Assembly: GCF_000400465.1 (NCBI RefSeq)
Contig: NW_008806282.1
Span: forward strand, 186,001-250,000
Source of the DNA: Wallemia ichthyophaga EXF-994
Taxonomy: Eukaryota; Basidiomycota; Wallemiomycetes; Wallemiales; Wallemiaceae
Direction of reading: 5' to 3'
DNA: 64,000 nucleotides
Below the pieces are notes generated by a model. It ran no database searches, was not told the origin of the DNA, and saw only the letters and a list, made by a program, of their open reading frames with translations. Shown here piece by piece: positions 10,483 to 21,655 of this stretch. The first letter of the stretch is position 1. The number at the start of each line of letters is the position of its first letter. The translations under genes and the position numbers were made by a program.

Positions 10483-12294
10483 ATGAGCTCGAGCAGCGTA
10501 AATTCACGAGAAATAATTCTGAAAATATTCTCAAAGAAGCACTCACTCTCACTGACACCACAATCACTTGGATTTCTTCAGAATTTATCAGAAACTTATT
10601 CACTCAATTCAACGAATCTAGCAAGCATCGCTGATTCTCTAGCGCTGGCATATCTCAAGCAAGACGACTGCAGCTCCATTGTAGACGCAGATGTACTCAA
10701 GAAGGTATATCTCAATCTTCAGCTCAACTACGCAGGTGGAATATCCACGCTCGATAACGAAGACTACGTCAATGAGGATGAAATTGATCCAAGGAATTAC
10801 TTAAAGATCGTAGACGCTTTCGATATTCCCAGGTACTCGTACGCTGTTGATAACAAATCCTTCGTAAAGCACAACACACACAGCATCGCTGCCCACCCAT
10901 CCAGTCTCTCTCAATTATGGCTCGATAGGTACAACACTATCAAGCAAATCATTCTCCGCAACGAGTTCTTCTCCCCTCCTTCCACCGTCGCCGCCAACAA
11001 CCACGATAGAGACAATTACATGAAAATTACTTCCACCAAGAACCTTCTCGGTAGACACAATCACCGCTTTATGCTCTTTGGTATGCTTTCACAGACTACT
11101 GATGGCAGACACGCCCTCCAAGATCCAGATGGTGTCGTTGTGCTGGATTTGAGTGATGCTGTGAGTTGTTTTAGTGCTCTCTACCTTCTCCTAACTCACT
11201 TGAATAGGTTCCTGGTGAAGGCTTGTTCACTGAAGGCTCTTTTGTTCTCGTAGATGGAGTTTATGAGCTGCTCACAGATGAACCCATCTTCAAAACATAT
11301 GGTATAGGCCATCCTCCATCTGAAAAACGTTCGTCGTCACAAGATGTGCATGGTCATATTGATTTCCTAGGTCTTGGCGGTATTTCACTTAAAGACCAAG
11401 TGGGTTGACGCGCGTTACAATGAGAATCCGCTAACACCACCCAAGAAACTTTACAACAGAATAGAAAAAAGCTTAGATCACATAGGCTTTATAGTGTTAT
11501 CCGACGTATGGCTCAATGAGCTCTCTACACAGACATCACTCAGGCGTTTATTTGAAGGCTACAACAGCGCTTTTAACGACTTCAGACCACTAATGTTCAT
11601 TTTTTGCGGCAATTTCTCCTCACAGCCCATCACCTCTTCTCGTGACATCCGCGAATATCACGACTCGTTCAATAAGCTAGCCGACATAATATGCGAATAC
11701 CCATTGTTAGCACAGCACTCAACATTCGTCTTTGTTCCCGGTCCCAACGATCCATGGAGCTCAGGCACAACGACTACACTCCCTCGCAAGCGCATACCCA
11801 CAACATTCACGCGCACATTCGAAGCTAAAGTGAGTAGGACGTATTTCACCAGCAATCCAACTCGTATACGCTACTTCAGCCAGGAAATAGTGGTATGTCG
11901 CGACGATGCCATGTCGCGGATATTGCGCAACAATGTCAAAGTGAAGGAGGAGAATGGAGAGGATGGGGAGGATATGGATGTCAAGCTGAAAAAGTTTCTC
12001 GTACAGACCGTGATTGATCAGGCACATCTAAGTCCATTCACCATCAATACTCGTCCAGTGCTATGGGAATACGATCATACATTGCGATTGTATCCTATAC
12101 CCACCTCACTCATCCTCGCTGATAAGTATGACAGATATGAGTTGAAGTATGAGGGTTGTAGAGTGTTTAATCCTGGCTCTTTCTCATTCGGTATGCTTGG
12201 AAGCGATACTAGCAACAGCAAACCCAGGTTGTGGAGTGTGTATAGACCATGGAACCAAGAAGTTGAATACTCTGAGTTGCCCGGGGAGGAGTAA
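10483..12294 (+). CDS. dpb2: DNA polymerase epsilon subunit B (Dpb2/POLE2)
   Basis: Exons 10483-11160, 11208-11399 and 11446-12294 encode 572 residues. The calcineurin-like phosphodiesterase/OB module typical of B-subunits is clear: GFIVLSDVWLNE, MFIFCGNFSS, DIICEYPLLAQ, FVFVPGPNDPWS, NPTRIRYFSQEIVV and a final VFNPGSFS strand. Dpb2 is the essential non-catalytic subunit of the leading-strand polymerase and also helps assemble the CMG helicase. The second intron is 46 nt with a GTGGGT donor and a CCCAAG acceptor, and joins ISLKDQ to KLYNRIEKSL. Confidence 0.93.
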
Positions 12295-12501
12295 TTGAAG
12301 TTAGTGGTGATGCATTCACTGCACATCCATCGCGATTAGCCAGACTATTTATTCATGTATACCCCTATAAACATTACTGCACTTATGCATTCATCACGCC
12401 TGACTATTTTCACTACCCTCTTCTAACGCAACCCTCGTTTTGGTGCATAAATCGCTTATCGCATCCGTAACGTCATCAACTGCGACCGACAAAACGAGAA
12501 A

Positions 12502-13353
12502 ATGGAGAAATTGCCAGTAGAGCTACTTTGCACGCTTTTAGAGTACTCAGGAGCCCTAGGGCTTACCTGTCGCCACCTAAATCGTCTCAGCAAGGACCTT
12601 AGCATAGTGCATATCGCGGGTCCGAATCCTCCGAATCTCGCACACTTCAACATGGATGGCAAGGGGATGTATGAAATAATGGATAATGAGAAATTTGAGC
12701 GAGATCTGGCAGTTATTTCTGCTGACAGCCTACAAGCATCGAGTGTGAGGTGAGTATTGGATTGTGTGAAAAAGCGTGCGGGTCTTTGACGAGCGATGTG
12801 CAGGCAAATAAGATACAGAGATACAGATAGCGTCAATGAGCGTGTACTAGAGCACCTCAAAAACCTACCTAACCTTACCACGGTGATTATACAATGCACT
12901 AGTGTGCTATCGATGAGTGTGCTGCGCAGGATGCGGAGGCTGCACACTCTGAATGTGAATTCGATAGTATCCGCTAAAGATATCCCCATAAACGACATTC
13001 TCAATCAGTGCCCTGCGCTCAACACACTCACCGTCGATATGATGTTTTACAAGCATTACAGCGAGAACAACCTCAACCAATTGGATGGAGTGATGGTGGG
13101 AAATCATCCAGTGCAGACTGTCGTGCTTAGACATAAGCTGTGCGGCAAGTGCTACTGCGCGCACAATCACAATCCATTCGATCTCGTGGCGGTTTACTTG
13201 CCTACTTGCACTACGAAATCTCTTAGCAACAAGCCACTAGTCTCCTTAGTCAGAGTACACAGCCGGAGCACTCTCGTCGATGTGCTAGCCCGTGCTTATG
13301 GCTGGGAAAGGGAGGAGTGTGCAGTAGAGGAGGAGTTGGCCAAGGCACTGTAG
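12502..13353 (+). CDS. F-box protein with leucine-rich-repeat-like region
   Basis: Exons 12502-12749 and 12804-13353 give 265 residues. The N-terminus has a short F-box-like motif (MEKLPVELLCTLLEYSG, LTCRHLNRLSKDL) that would bind Skp1 in an SCF ubiquitin ligase. The rest shows loosely spaced Leu-rich segments (HLKNLPNLTTVII, LRRMRRLHTLNV, ILNQCPALNTLTVD) resembling a few degenerate LRRs. A CGKCYCAHN cysteine cluster lies near residues 195-205. The target is unknown. Confidence 0.6.
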
Positions 13354-14136
13354 TGGATTTTCGTCCATTATCTCATCCGCTTCTTCCTATCTCGCTCATA
13401 TCCCCCTCGCGCCCTTTTTTCATCGTTGATTTCGTTAAATTTTGGCAACAAACAAAGCAAATTTCATCGTGTATTAAATTGATTCATTCATTCAGTTTTT
13501 GCTGTTTGTGCGTACCCTTGACGCATCCGCTAGCACAAATGATATTGTGTGCATATGTTCGATTTTCAGAGTAGTTTTTCACCTCTGTTTCTGGAGGTGG
13601 TCTGGAGAACCTGAGCCTCGATATAGATACTTCGCATAATACAATACATGCATTATTACAGTTACTGGTAAATTATGTCTTAATTTAGTCTTAGTTCTCA
13701 ACTAATTCGTCGCCGGGTCACCCAATTATTCCATGGCTTGGACGAAGCTTAAATGTGTGTCTTGACACGGCTTTGAATTTTAAGCAGGTCTAATCTAGCT
13801 CCTTTCCTGAACATAAATTTATGCATTCGTCCTCAGCTGGATTTGATCTGCTTATACCGAGTCGATCTTCTCTCACTTAATCTCAATTCCCCTAAATTCT
13901 TCAATTCTAGCAAAAATCTCATGTATGGAACACATTTTGCGACGCTTGTTTGGATTTTTACACCAAAAAGTATTGCGATGTGGCTTTTCAGATACCGCGA
14001 AGATGGCGTCAGAGGGGGATAATTGTAAATACAGCTATAATACGGATGTAAGAAGGGGGCGCAGCAGTAATAAAAGCAGTTGCTAAAGTACTCATCCTAG
14101 CAACCGATCGAAAGTCCACACTTAAACTCGCACAAG
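13354..14136. other. Intergenic region, no gene seen
   Basis: About 780 bp between the F-box and SET genes, both on the plus strand. It has pyrimidine-rich tracts at the left end and is AT-rich in the middle. I see no open frame with family resemblance, no tRNA fold and no repeat. A non-coding RNA cannot be excluded. Confidence 0.5.
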
Positions 14137-14616
14137 ATGCGAATTATTTCAACACCAGACAAAGGCAGGGGAGTATTCGCATCGCAGCCCATCAAAATCG
14201 GGGAGGTAGTTGAGATATCCCCCGTTCTCTTATTCACGAAGGAGGTGAGAAGATGCTTATCGCTCAATGCTAAGGCTAACACTATTCAGGAATACACGCA
14301 GCATGGACAGCACACAGCGCTCGATGACTATACCTTCGTGTGGCCAGATCGGAGTGGGAGGATGGGATTGGCGATGGGGATCGGATCTATGTTCAACCAC
14401 CACAAACAGCCTAATGTGAGTTATAGCATTAACACTCATACGCTCACAATCACATTCAAAACAACACGCCATATAAATATCAACGATGAGTTATGCATTT
14501 CTTACGGCCCTGAATCTAAATTGTGGTGGAGGAATACTCAAGTGGATGATGATGAGGATGATCAAGTTAAGGATATGAGCGAATTAGATCTCTTGCAATG
14601 TGATTATGGTAGTTAA
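14137..14616 (+). CDS. Small SET-domain protein (putative protein lysine methyltransferase)
   Basis: Two exons, 14137-14244 and 14290-14616, give 144 residues. The 45-nt intron keeps the frame without a stop and is recognisable only by its GTGAGA donor, GGCTAAC branch site and ATTCAG acceptor; removing it restores the usual FTKEEYTQHG junction. The SET core is present: KGRGVFASQPIKIGEVVE, GIGSMFNHHKQPNVSY and a final NDELCISYG. The second half ends in an acidic DDDEDD tail. SET enzymes move a methyl group from S-adenosylmethionine to lysine. The size resembles small fungal SET proteins outside the histone-specific classes. Confidence 0.8.
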   Translation: MRIISTPDKGRGVFASQPIKIGEVVEISPVLLFTKEVRRCLSLNAKANTIQEYTQHGQHTALDDYTFVWPDRSGRMGLAMGIGSMFNHHKQPNVSYSINTHTLTITFKTTRHININDELCISYGPESKLWWRNTQVDDDEDDQVKDMSELDLLQCDYGS

Positions 14617-14688
14617 TGTTATTGTTTTGAGTGTGTGTGCGTACGTGGATTTCATTTATTTATTTGGGTATCCTTTGTTTTACTTTGT

Positions 14689-15894
14689 TTAATTTGATGC
14701 TTTATGCTGCGTACTGGTCAACCTCTCCCGTTCGTCATCATCATCTGCCTCGCCTATATCGAATATAGCGTCATTCGAGCCACTCTCTACGGCTTGATCG
14801 CGCATGTTTAGCTCGTCATACTCCATCACTCTGCCTGTCGATGGATCGATTGGCTGGTTGGAGCTTGTGACTTGTTTGTATTTGATGTAGTTGTAGACAC
14901 TTGATTATACTTGTTAGCATGTGTAATAAAAGCAAAACACAAGAACCCACCAAATACCCAAAATAGTGATACACATTCCTGTCACGTTTATTGGGGTTAG
15001 AGTGTCACCAAAAATAGCCGAGCTAATGAATATTGTGAGAAGCTCCTTAAATATTCCTGCGATAGACATGGTGATGATAGATGAGCGCTCTATCAGCTTG
15101 AACTCGGATAGCACCATACCGAAAGCGAGAAAACCAGGTGAGATGATCATCAAGCAGGATTTTAGTGAGTGGAGTGCACCAAATTGGAAGTAATCACTGT
15201 GGAAGATATCCCACCAACTCTCAAATATGACGCTGAGTAGAATTAGACATGCGAACATGACAGGCGCGAGGAAATAAAGAATGATGAGAGGATTCTTCAG
15301 TCCATACTTCTGTTTCTGAAGAAGGATTTGAGTGAGAGACCAACGCAAACCACCCGCGGCTGTAGCGGACATGACTTGAATAGCGCCAGAAAGGACGAAA
15401 GAAGTTTCAGCGCTGACCATCAACACCACACCGATAGCTATAATGACGATAATCACAGCCATTGATAGCGATGGTCTCTCCAATTTGAACAGGAAAGCGA
15501 AGAAAAGGACCCAGATGAGTGAAGAGGACTTGCACATCGTGTAGAAAGTGAGAGTGATCGACTTAAGTGATAAGTTGCTTAAGCCAATGTCTAAAGCTGT
15601 AGCTAGAGCGCAAGGTATAATTCTCTTGCTATAATCTAATAGTGTCATAGGTTCGTTCGTTTTAAGTGCGGGGAATATCTTCAGACCGATAAAGGAGAGG
15701 ATCCACTGCATGAGCATGTGCCAGCTGGTCATGAATAGCGGGAAAGGGAAGCTGGACTGGCTGACGGAGAAGATCCACTTGTTGTAGACAGACAGGCTGA
15801 ATGCGAACGTGTACCAAAGTGAGATGTAAATGAGATTAATGAGCGCATGCCTGAAGTACCAGCTTCTTTTATCGTCTTGATTTTCCAAAGGCAT
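14689..15894 (-). CDS. SLC35C2/Ymd8-like nucleotide-sugar transporter family protein
   Basis: Two exons, 14951-15894 and 14689-14899, give 384 residues with about ten hydrophobic helices. Family hallmarks are ALATALDIGLSNLSLK, TFYTMCKSSSLIW and GGLRWSLTQILLQK. This matches the drug/metabolite-transporter type SLC35C2, a Golgi/ER membrane protein. The intron has a GTGGGT donor and splices G-I-C-V. The second exon encodes a hydrophilic acidic tail (GEADDDDERER). Its start codon is only 25 bp from that of the divergent hydrolase gene. The substrate is unknown. Confidence 0.8.
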
Positions 15895-15919
15895 CGTTGT
15901 CAGCAATCAACGAGCACTT

Positions 15920-17368
15920 ATGACAGAACACCCGATCAAGCATGGAGACTTAGAGCTGGAGAACGCCGACGAGTATCCGTGGGTTTCTCGTAGAGTGCAA
16001 TATACCCACTCACATACTCTCAGCACCATTTTCACCACGGAAACAAGGCTCAGGAGAGGATTGTGTCCGGTGACGCAAAATAAACTGAATCCCGCTGAAT
16101 CCCACCAGCTCTACTACGAAGTACACGGCTCAGCTGATCCACAAGCTGAGAAGTTGGTATTCATTATGGGTTTGAATGGTAGTTGCTTCGGCTGGTCCAA
16201 ACAGATCAACAACCTCGCACTCACAGGGAAATATCAGCTGCTAGCCTTCGATAATAGAGCAGTTGGTCACTCAACTGGTCCCAGAGGTCCTTACAGGTTG
16301 GCGTTGCTCCTCCTCAGCCACGTGCACTCCTCTCACACAATTCCAGCACTAGCGGTATGGCAGAGGATGTCATAGTCCTTCTTGACCTACTGGGATGGAC
16401 AAACAGCCGCTCTCTTCACTTAGTTGGAGTTAGTATGGGTGGTATGTAAGTCGTGTCTTCAATTCCAATCCGAAGCTCAATTTCTCTTAGGATTTCACTT
16501 GAGCTGTGCCATAGAATCCACGAACGTATCGCGTCTCTCACTCTCGCAGTCACTAGCAGAGGCTATGGCCCTTTCTGGAATCTACCATCGGTACGTCATC
16601 GATAAGCATGTCTGCTGTCGTTGTAACATCACCGCAGTGGAGAGGTATCTACACCCTCATGTCCTTCTTCACTATCAGTGATAGCGAAAAACTCATTCAG
16701 TCGTACCTAGAACTAGTGTAGGTATTGTACTTCACTCTTTGCAACCGGCTTAGACTTGCTACCCAGATTCCCTATCCATTGGCTCGCTGAGATACGCGAG
16801 AATGACAGCCTTAAACGCACAAATAGAGAATGTGAAAGAGATGTGCGAGGGACCTTGAAAAAAGGTGTCAACCTACTCACACGCCCAACAGCACATGATC
16901 GAAAGAGCCAAATACTCTAGAGAACAAGATCCCTTCGGTGCCATCTCTCAAATGTATGCTGCCTTAGGACACAGCGTGTCTCCAGCCAGAATGAAGTTGA
17001 TTGATCACAATATACCAAAGGTGAGTAGTGAGTTTCGGGGGGAAGGTAGTTGACCTGTGCTATAGATAACTATCGTATCTGGAGATGAAGATTATCTAGT
17101 TGGTGAGTTTAGATGTATTTTTCTGTCTAACTCCCGCCTAATCACTCTCCCTAGACATATCATGTTCAGTTGATCTCAAGAAACACTTGCCAAGGTGGGA
17201 ATGGTTGGACATTAGCTAAGTAGCAGCTAACCCGCAAACAGTGCAACATACACTGTATTTGAAAATACAGGCCACGGTCTCATCGGTCAGCGTCCCTTCA
17301 GATTCAACAAGCTCATCGAGGACACTGTCGCAGAAGGGTCTGAAATAGTTGGCAGGAAAGCCAGGTAG
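15920..17368 (+). CDS. Alpha/beta hydrolase, nine exons
   Basis: Exons: 15920-16296, 16347-16445, 16491-16590, 16638-16717, 16767-16842, 16892-17020, 17066-17102, 17155-17194 and 17242-17368, giving 354 residues with every phase consistent. Motifs: VFIMGLNGSCFGW (oxyanion region), GHSTGP, nucleophile elbow VGVSMGGM (Ser), ITIVSGDEDYLV (acid strand) and TGHGLIGQ (catalytic His). Only after all eight introns (about 43-52 nt) are removed does the frame stay open, so an unspliced reading looks broken. The protein has no signal peptide. Fungal relatives are uncharacterised serine hydrolases; the substrate is unknown. Two introns use rare donors (GTGCGA, GTAGGT). Confidence 0.75.
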
Positions 17369-17632
17369 ACCTTCGCTTAAGGAAATAAACACCTTCACTC
17401 ACTCTACCGCTTACTCATTTCATCACGAAAAATTACGCACATACAAGCTATTCACGTGACACGATCCTTTATTGTTAGACATCTATATAGAAATATAAAT
17501 ACTTGATATACCTCCGTCAATAGCTAGAGATAAGCTAGATAGTGAGAAGAAGTGTATTACTTTAGATGCTTATATGCAATCAATGCAGTTGTTTTGATAT
17601 ATGTGATTCACTGAGCCACTTTTATGCCATGT

Positions 17633-19530
17633 TTATGCGGTATTCTTGATAATTGCGTCTAATTCCTGCACTACTTCTGTAGCACTTGGGCGGTGTTTAC
17701 CATCTTGCACCCACATACGTTCGATGAGGTCAAGAACATCACCACCCCACTGCCTCTTGAACTGATTCAGAGACGGTCTGAGTGTGTTGCATTAGATATA
17801 TCACAAAACAAAAGCTCAACGCACCTTTTATGCTTTTGTCCTACCTGATCATAGATGAAATGCTCATTTTGACCTTCCCAGGGATAGCATTTTTTAGTAC
17901 TATGCCACTGCAATATCTCCCAATACACGAGAGCAGTAGCAAAAATATCAACTGAGGCAGTATACGAAGGCTTAGCCGACCACAACTCAGGAGCCTGCCA
18001 GTTGACAGTGCCGACTAGAGACTGGATCATAGATCTGGTACTCTGCTTCACTCTTGCCAGACCGAAATCATTTAACTTAGCTCTACCATTATCGTCTATC
18101 AACACATTACTCGACTTCATATCACGATGTATGACTTGCGGCTTGCATGTGATATGTAGATACTCCAGCCCTCTGGCAATGTCAAGCATAATAAGTAAGG
18201 CTTTCTTGTTCGTTGGGGGTGGATTGTTGCGGAGGTAGTCGAACAAATCGCCATTCTTGCATAATTCACTGATCAGCATCACTGGTGCACCATTTCCAGG
18301 CACTGAGACGCCTATAAACTTGACAATATTGGGATGATTTAATTTTGACAGTACTTGAAGTTCTCTGATATCCATCTCGGTTAATTCTCCACGTATATCT
18401 GCCACTGCGCACTTTTTCTTGCGGATTGATCCTACGTAAACATCTTTGAAACCACCAGAACCTATTCTTTCTTTCTTTTCCACTATCGTAGCCTTGATTT
18501 CCTTATTGACTAATCCAAGTTCCTGTAAATCCAACGCCAGTCCTTCGCTAGTATTGCTCGAACGATGACCTGGTTTGGGAGTAGCTTTAGAGACATCGGT
18601 GGTGTCACTCTGGCGAGCTGTAACAGTGCTTGAAAGGTCTGACAGCACAGCGCGTGTAGGTTTCGTACCTCGACCTTGGCGAGAGCGTTTTTTCTGTGGT
18701 TTGGGTGTGTGCAGGTCGCTATCGATGCTGGCGTTCTCCTCGAAATCCGACACAGCAGTGGTAGAGCTGATTTCTGAAGCGGATGATACGGGAACACTAT
18801 GCATATCCTCCTTATGCAACAGAAGTAATTCAATCAGATCATCTTTAGTGTGGTGTTTTGAATGCTCTATCCCTGAGACATTGCACATTTGTTCCAGTTG
18901 TCGCTTCAGATACCGTTTCAGAGATGATACGGTCTCATCGCGCATATCCACGTCTATATCCGTATCGCTAACGTCATCGGATTGGCGGACGCCGCGCATA
19001 TCTCTATTCTCAGCATCGCTAGAGTGATTGCTAGAGCTTGCGGTAGCGGCAGAATCTTTCTCGCTATCTGCTATGCTCATTAGGGACACGCTCTTTGCAA
19101 AGTCCTCGTCGGGTGTATGTGATGAGTCAATTGAGATTGTACGCGTGCGCAACTGATATCTATTCTGAGGCTGGGAGGAGTTGTTGAGAGACTCCACGCT
19201 TATTTTGTTCATGGCCTTGCGCTTGGCTGCGCGTGTGCGCTTTGCAGTTGCACCTGAGCTTTGGGAGTTAACGTTGCTAACGCTGAGGGGCTTGGTTGAG
19301 TATCCATCTTCGTATTCGTCTTCGGAAGAGAGACTGACGGGATGAACACAGCGCCTGTCTCTGAGCCCGTCTTTCTCGAGGAGTATCTCGATTAGCATTT
19401 CCTTGGTACACGCGCGCAGATCACCGCAGTCTGAGCCCTCAGTCGCACTCGCCGTGAGCATTTCCAGCAGATCAGCCTTCCTGCACCGCCTCAGCTGATC
19501 CTCATGTGATTTCGTTGACATCGTTGACAT
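17633..19530 (-). CDS. TKL-like protein kinase with SAP-like N-terminal motifs and non-canonical beta-3 strand
   Basis: Two exons, 17825-19530 and 17633-17777, give 616 residues. The kinase domain (from about residue 350) has a glycine loop GSGGFKDVYVG, HRDMKSSNVL, DFG (LNDFGLARV) and APE (NWQAPELW). Where the ATP-anchoring VAIK lysine is expected the sequence reads CAVADIRGEL, without Lys; the alpha-C Glu in DIRELQVL is kept. The N-terminal half is Ser/acid-rich and holds two short helix-extended motifs (RRCRKADLLEML, HTKDDLIELLL) like SAP/HeH units. From memory, basidiomycetes carry kinases with similar beta-3 strands. The start at 19530 is the first ATG; a second ATG follows at 19521. Confidence 0.75.
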
Positions 19531-19616
19531 CGTTGTCGCTGTGTAACCTCTTATAGACACCCCACCAAGTGCCCAAAAAGTTGTGGCGCGTTTCCAACCT
19601 CTCTAGAATACAGCCG

Positions 19617-20345
19617 ATGCAGACGCGTGATAATCTCATCAGCTTCTCTCCCGTCGACTTCACGCCGCCGCCGCTGCCTATCCGTAGCGGCGGAAGTGGG
19701 AATGTAGGGGGCGTAGGAAGCGCAGCGGATACAGCGGGTACAACAGACACCGCTAGCAACAGAAGAAACAGCATCACGCCTCCTCCACCTCCCCTCCCAC
19801 TCAGGAAAGGGAGCGGTAGCAGCACGTCGAGCATCCATGCCACCGCTAGTGCACTCAGCAGACCTCAGCCAGCTACACCTGCGCCAGCGAGTAAAGTAAA
19901 ATCAAGCATACCCATTATGCCCCCGCCTGCGCGTATCAATAGCCCCGGAAGCAGTCTGCGCGGAGGACCTAGTAATACGTCACTAAATAGAATAACCGAA
20001 CGGAGTCGATCGGGCAGTGTAAATAGCACATCTAGCACACCACAATCAATACGCAATTCTCCTGCTCCTAGCTCGATATTCAAATTGACGCAGCCGACTC
20101 CTATCGACAAAATCCGCTATCAGAGTCTGTATAACAGACTTATGGAAAGGCAAAGTAAGGCAAGCGATAGGGGTGCGTTGGATGTCAGAATAGTGAGAAG
20201 AGTTTGGAAAGCTTCAAAATTAGATAATGTATACTTGGACACTCTCTACAACAACTGCAACACACCAAACAAAGAAATGGATGCAAATACATTCACCAAA
20301 TCATTAGCCACTATAGATTCGGAGCTGAGACGACGCAAGTCATAG
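19617..20345 (+). CDS. Proline/serine-rich protein with C-terminal EH-domain-like region
   Basis: One exon of 242 residues from the first ATG. The first two thirds are disordered with polyproline runs (TPPPLPIR, TPPPPPLPLRK) and SRSGS motifs that could bind SH3 domains. The C-terminal ~80 residues (YQSLYNRLMER, DVRIVRRVWKASKLDNVYLDTLY, MDANTFTKSLATID) fit the helix-loop pattern of an EH domain as in Irs4/Tax4, though the calcium-loop residues are weak. Such proteins act in endocytosis, phosphoinositide control or autophagy. The divergent kinase start is 86 bp away. Confidence 0.55.
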   Translation: MQTRDNLISFSPVDFTPPPLPIRSGGSGNVGGVGSAADTAGTTDTASNRRNSITPPPPPLPLRKGSGSSTSSIHATASALSRPQPATPAPASKVKSSIPIMPPPARINSPGSSLRGGPSNTSLNRITERSRSGSVNSTSSTPQSIRNSPAPSSIFKLTQPTPIDKIRYQSLYNRLMERQSKASDRGALDVRIVRRVWKASKLDNVYLDTLYNNCNTPNKEMDANTFTKSLATIDSELRRRKS

Positions 20346-20351
20346 CTAAAA

Positions 20352-21629
20352 CTAATCAATTAACGACCCAACGTCTTCATACCACGCCTTTCGAACATTC
20401 TCATTCAAGTACCGTAAATCACTATTTAATCTATTCAGCATTGCATCCGAATATCCTTCTTTAGTGAGTAAAAGCGCCTCTGTGACGTATATAGCGACTG
20501 TGATTTGAGCTAGTGGCTTCTCTGGGCGTAAACTCTTGCGCGTGTCATCTAATGATAGCTCGTCATGGAAGTATGCCTTGATAGCTTTAAGATGTCTTGG
20601 TTGTAGCGATGTAATGCGAGTACCTTCCCGTTCTATTGATCTGTTAGCCGTGTTATACTTTACTTTGTTCGAAATTGAGTTCCTGATGTGGGTATCTGAA
20701 GTGGTAGGTATAGGCTTGGTATTGTTTGCAGCGTTGTTTGGTGTCTCTTTAATTAAACCAGTTTCGTAGTCCTTTTCTACTAAGAAATTGCTATAATCGG
20801 TATCTTTGGATTGTTCTGATAATCGTTTATACATCTGATAGCCAGCGTAAACATCATTAGCCGCATATTCTATCTGCTTCCAGTCAAGAAAAGACTCCCA
20901 ATCACCAACTCTCTCATTTCCTTTATCCAGTCGCTGTTTCAACACATACTCTGTCAATTTGTCCAGTGATATCAACACTTTATTCGTGCCCAGATCTTCG
21001 GCGTGGATAGATTTAGCGAGGAAAGTCAACTCCAGCAACCCTTTACACTGTACCTTGTAGTCATTGAAGAATTTGCGACCATCGTTGCCAATATTGACAC
21101 CAAATTTAATAATGTCTTTGTTTGTGAGAAGTTTGATTAGCTCTTGAGGTAATTTTGGCATGTGGTAGAGGTGTAGGATAACAATAAGCTTATCATCACA
21201 TAGCTGTGCTTTGTCAGCTTTGCGTGGCTCAATGGCCACACTCACCTGTACAAGTGCTGTGGGACGTTGACGTGCGTTCTTACGGAAATCGACTTTCCAC
21301 TCCATATCAAAACCTACAGGACCTCTAAGGAGGGAAATTAGATCATCAGCTTCTTCCAAAGAGCGCGTGTAGGCAATCCCTGGTGCTTTGAGACCTTTGT
21401 TTGAGAAACTCGGTGGACGTGTGTAAGAGTAGAGAGGGAGGGGAGTGACTGAGGGTTTAATTGGTGGTTTACTGGCCTTTCTAGGAGTACTCTGTAGCGT
21501 CTTGTTGCGGTAATCAGCGGGTGGGTTTGGGTTTGGAGGTGTAGTAGCCACACCAGTAAAACCACCAGTCAAATCTATAATTTTATCATTTGATAGTCTT
21601 CTTATTAAATTCATATTCCTAGTGAGCAT
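20352..21629 (-). CDS. DEDDy-type 3'-5' exonuclease (WRN-exonuclease/RNase D-like)
   Basis: One exon of 425 residues from the ATG at 21629 (a second in-frame ATG lies five codons on). The three exonuclease motifs are visible: VGFDMEWKVDF (Asp-x-Glu), FGVNIGNDGRKFF, and YAANDVYAGYQMY with the Tyr-Asp of the DEDDy class. The N-terminus has a proline-rich linker (KPPIKPSVTPLP), and about 130 residues follow the nuclease fold (KAIKAYFHDEL and others) that I do not recognise. These enzymes trim DNA or RNA 3' ends using two metal ions. DNA versus RNA substrate cannot be decided from sequence. Confidence 0.8.
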   Translation of the reverse strand: MLTRNMNLIRRLSNDKIIDLTGGFTGVATTPPNPNPPADYRNKTLQSTPRKASKPPIKPSVTPLPLYSYTRPPSFSNKGLKAPGIAYTRSLEEADDLISLLRGPVGFDMEWKVDFRKNARQRPTALVQVSVAIEPRKADKAQLCDDKLIVILHLYHMPKLPQELIKLLTNKDIIKFGVNIGNDGRKFFNDYKVQCKGLLELTFLAKSIHAEDLGTNKVLISLDKLTEYVLKQRLDKGNERVGDWESFLDWKQIEYAANDVYAGYQMYKRLSEQSKDTDYSNFLVEKDYETGLIKETPNNAANNTKPIPTTSDTHIRNSISNKVKYNTANRSIEREGTRITSLQPRHLKAIKAYFHDELSLDDTRKSLRPEKPLAQITVAIYVTEALLLTKEGYSDAMLNRLNSDLRYLNENVRKAWYEDVGSLID

Positions 21630-21655
21630 CACAATGCGGTAGATAACCAACGACG

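Noticed and set aside
15920-17368. Alpha/beta hydrolase as a pseudogene because of stops in all frames
   Set aside because: Eight phase-consistent GT-AG introns remove every stop and restore the Ser, Asp and His motifs.
17216-17398. Separate minus-strand small protein at the hydrolase 3' end
   Set aside because: It is the complement of the last hydrolase exon, which carries the catalytic His.
19502-20110. Minus-strand frames opposite the proline-rich EH-like gene
   Set aside because: Low-complexity antisense of polyproline codons; they also overlap the kinase start region.
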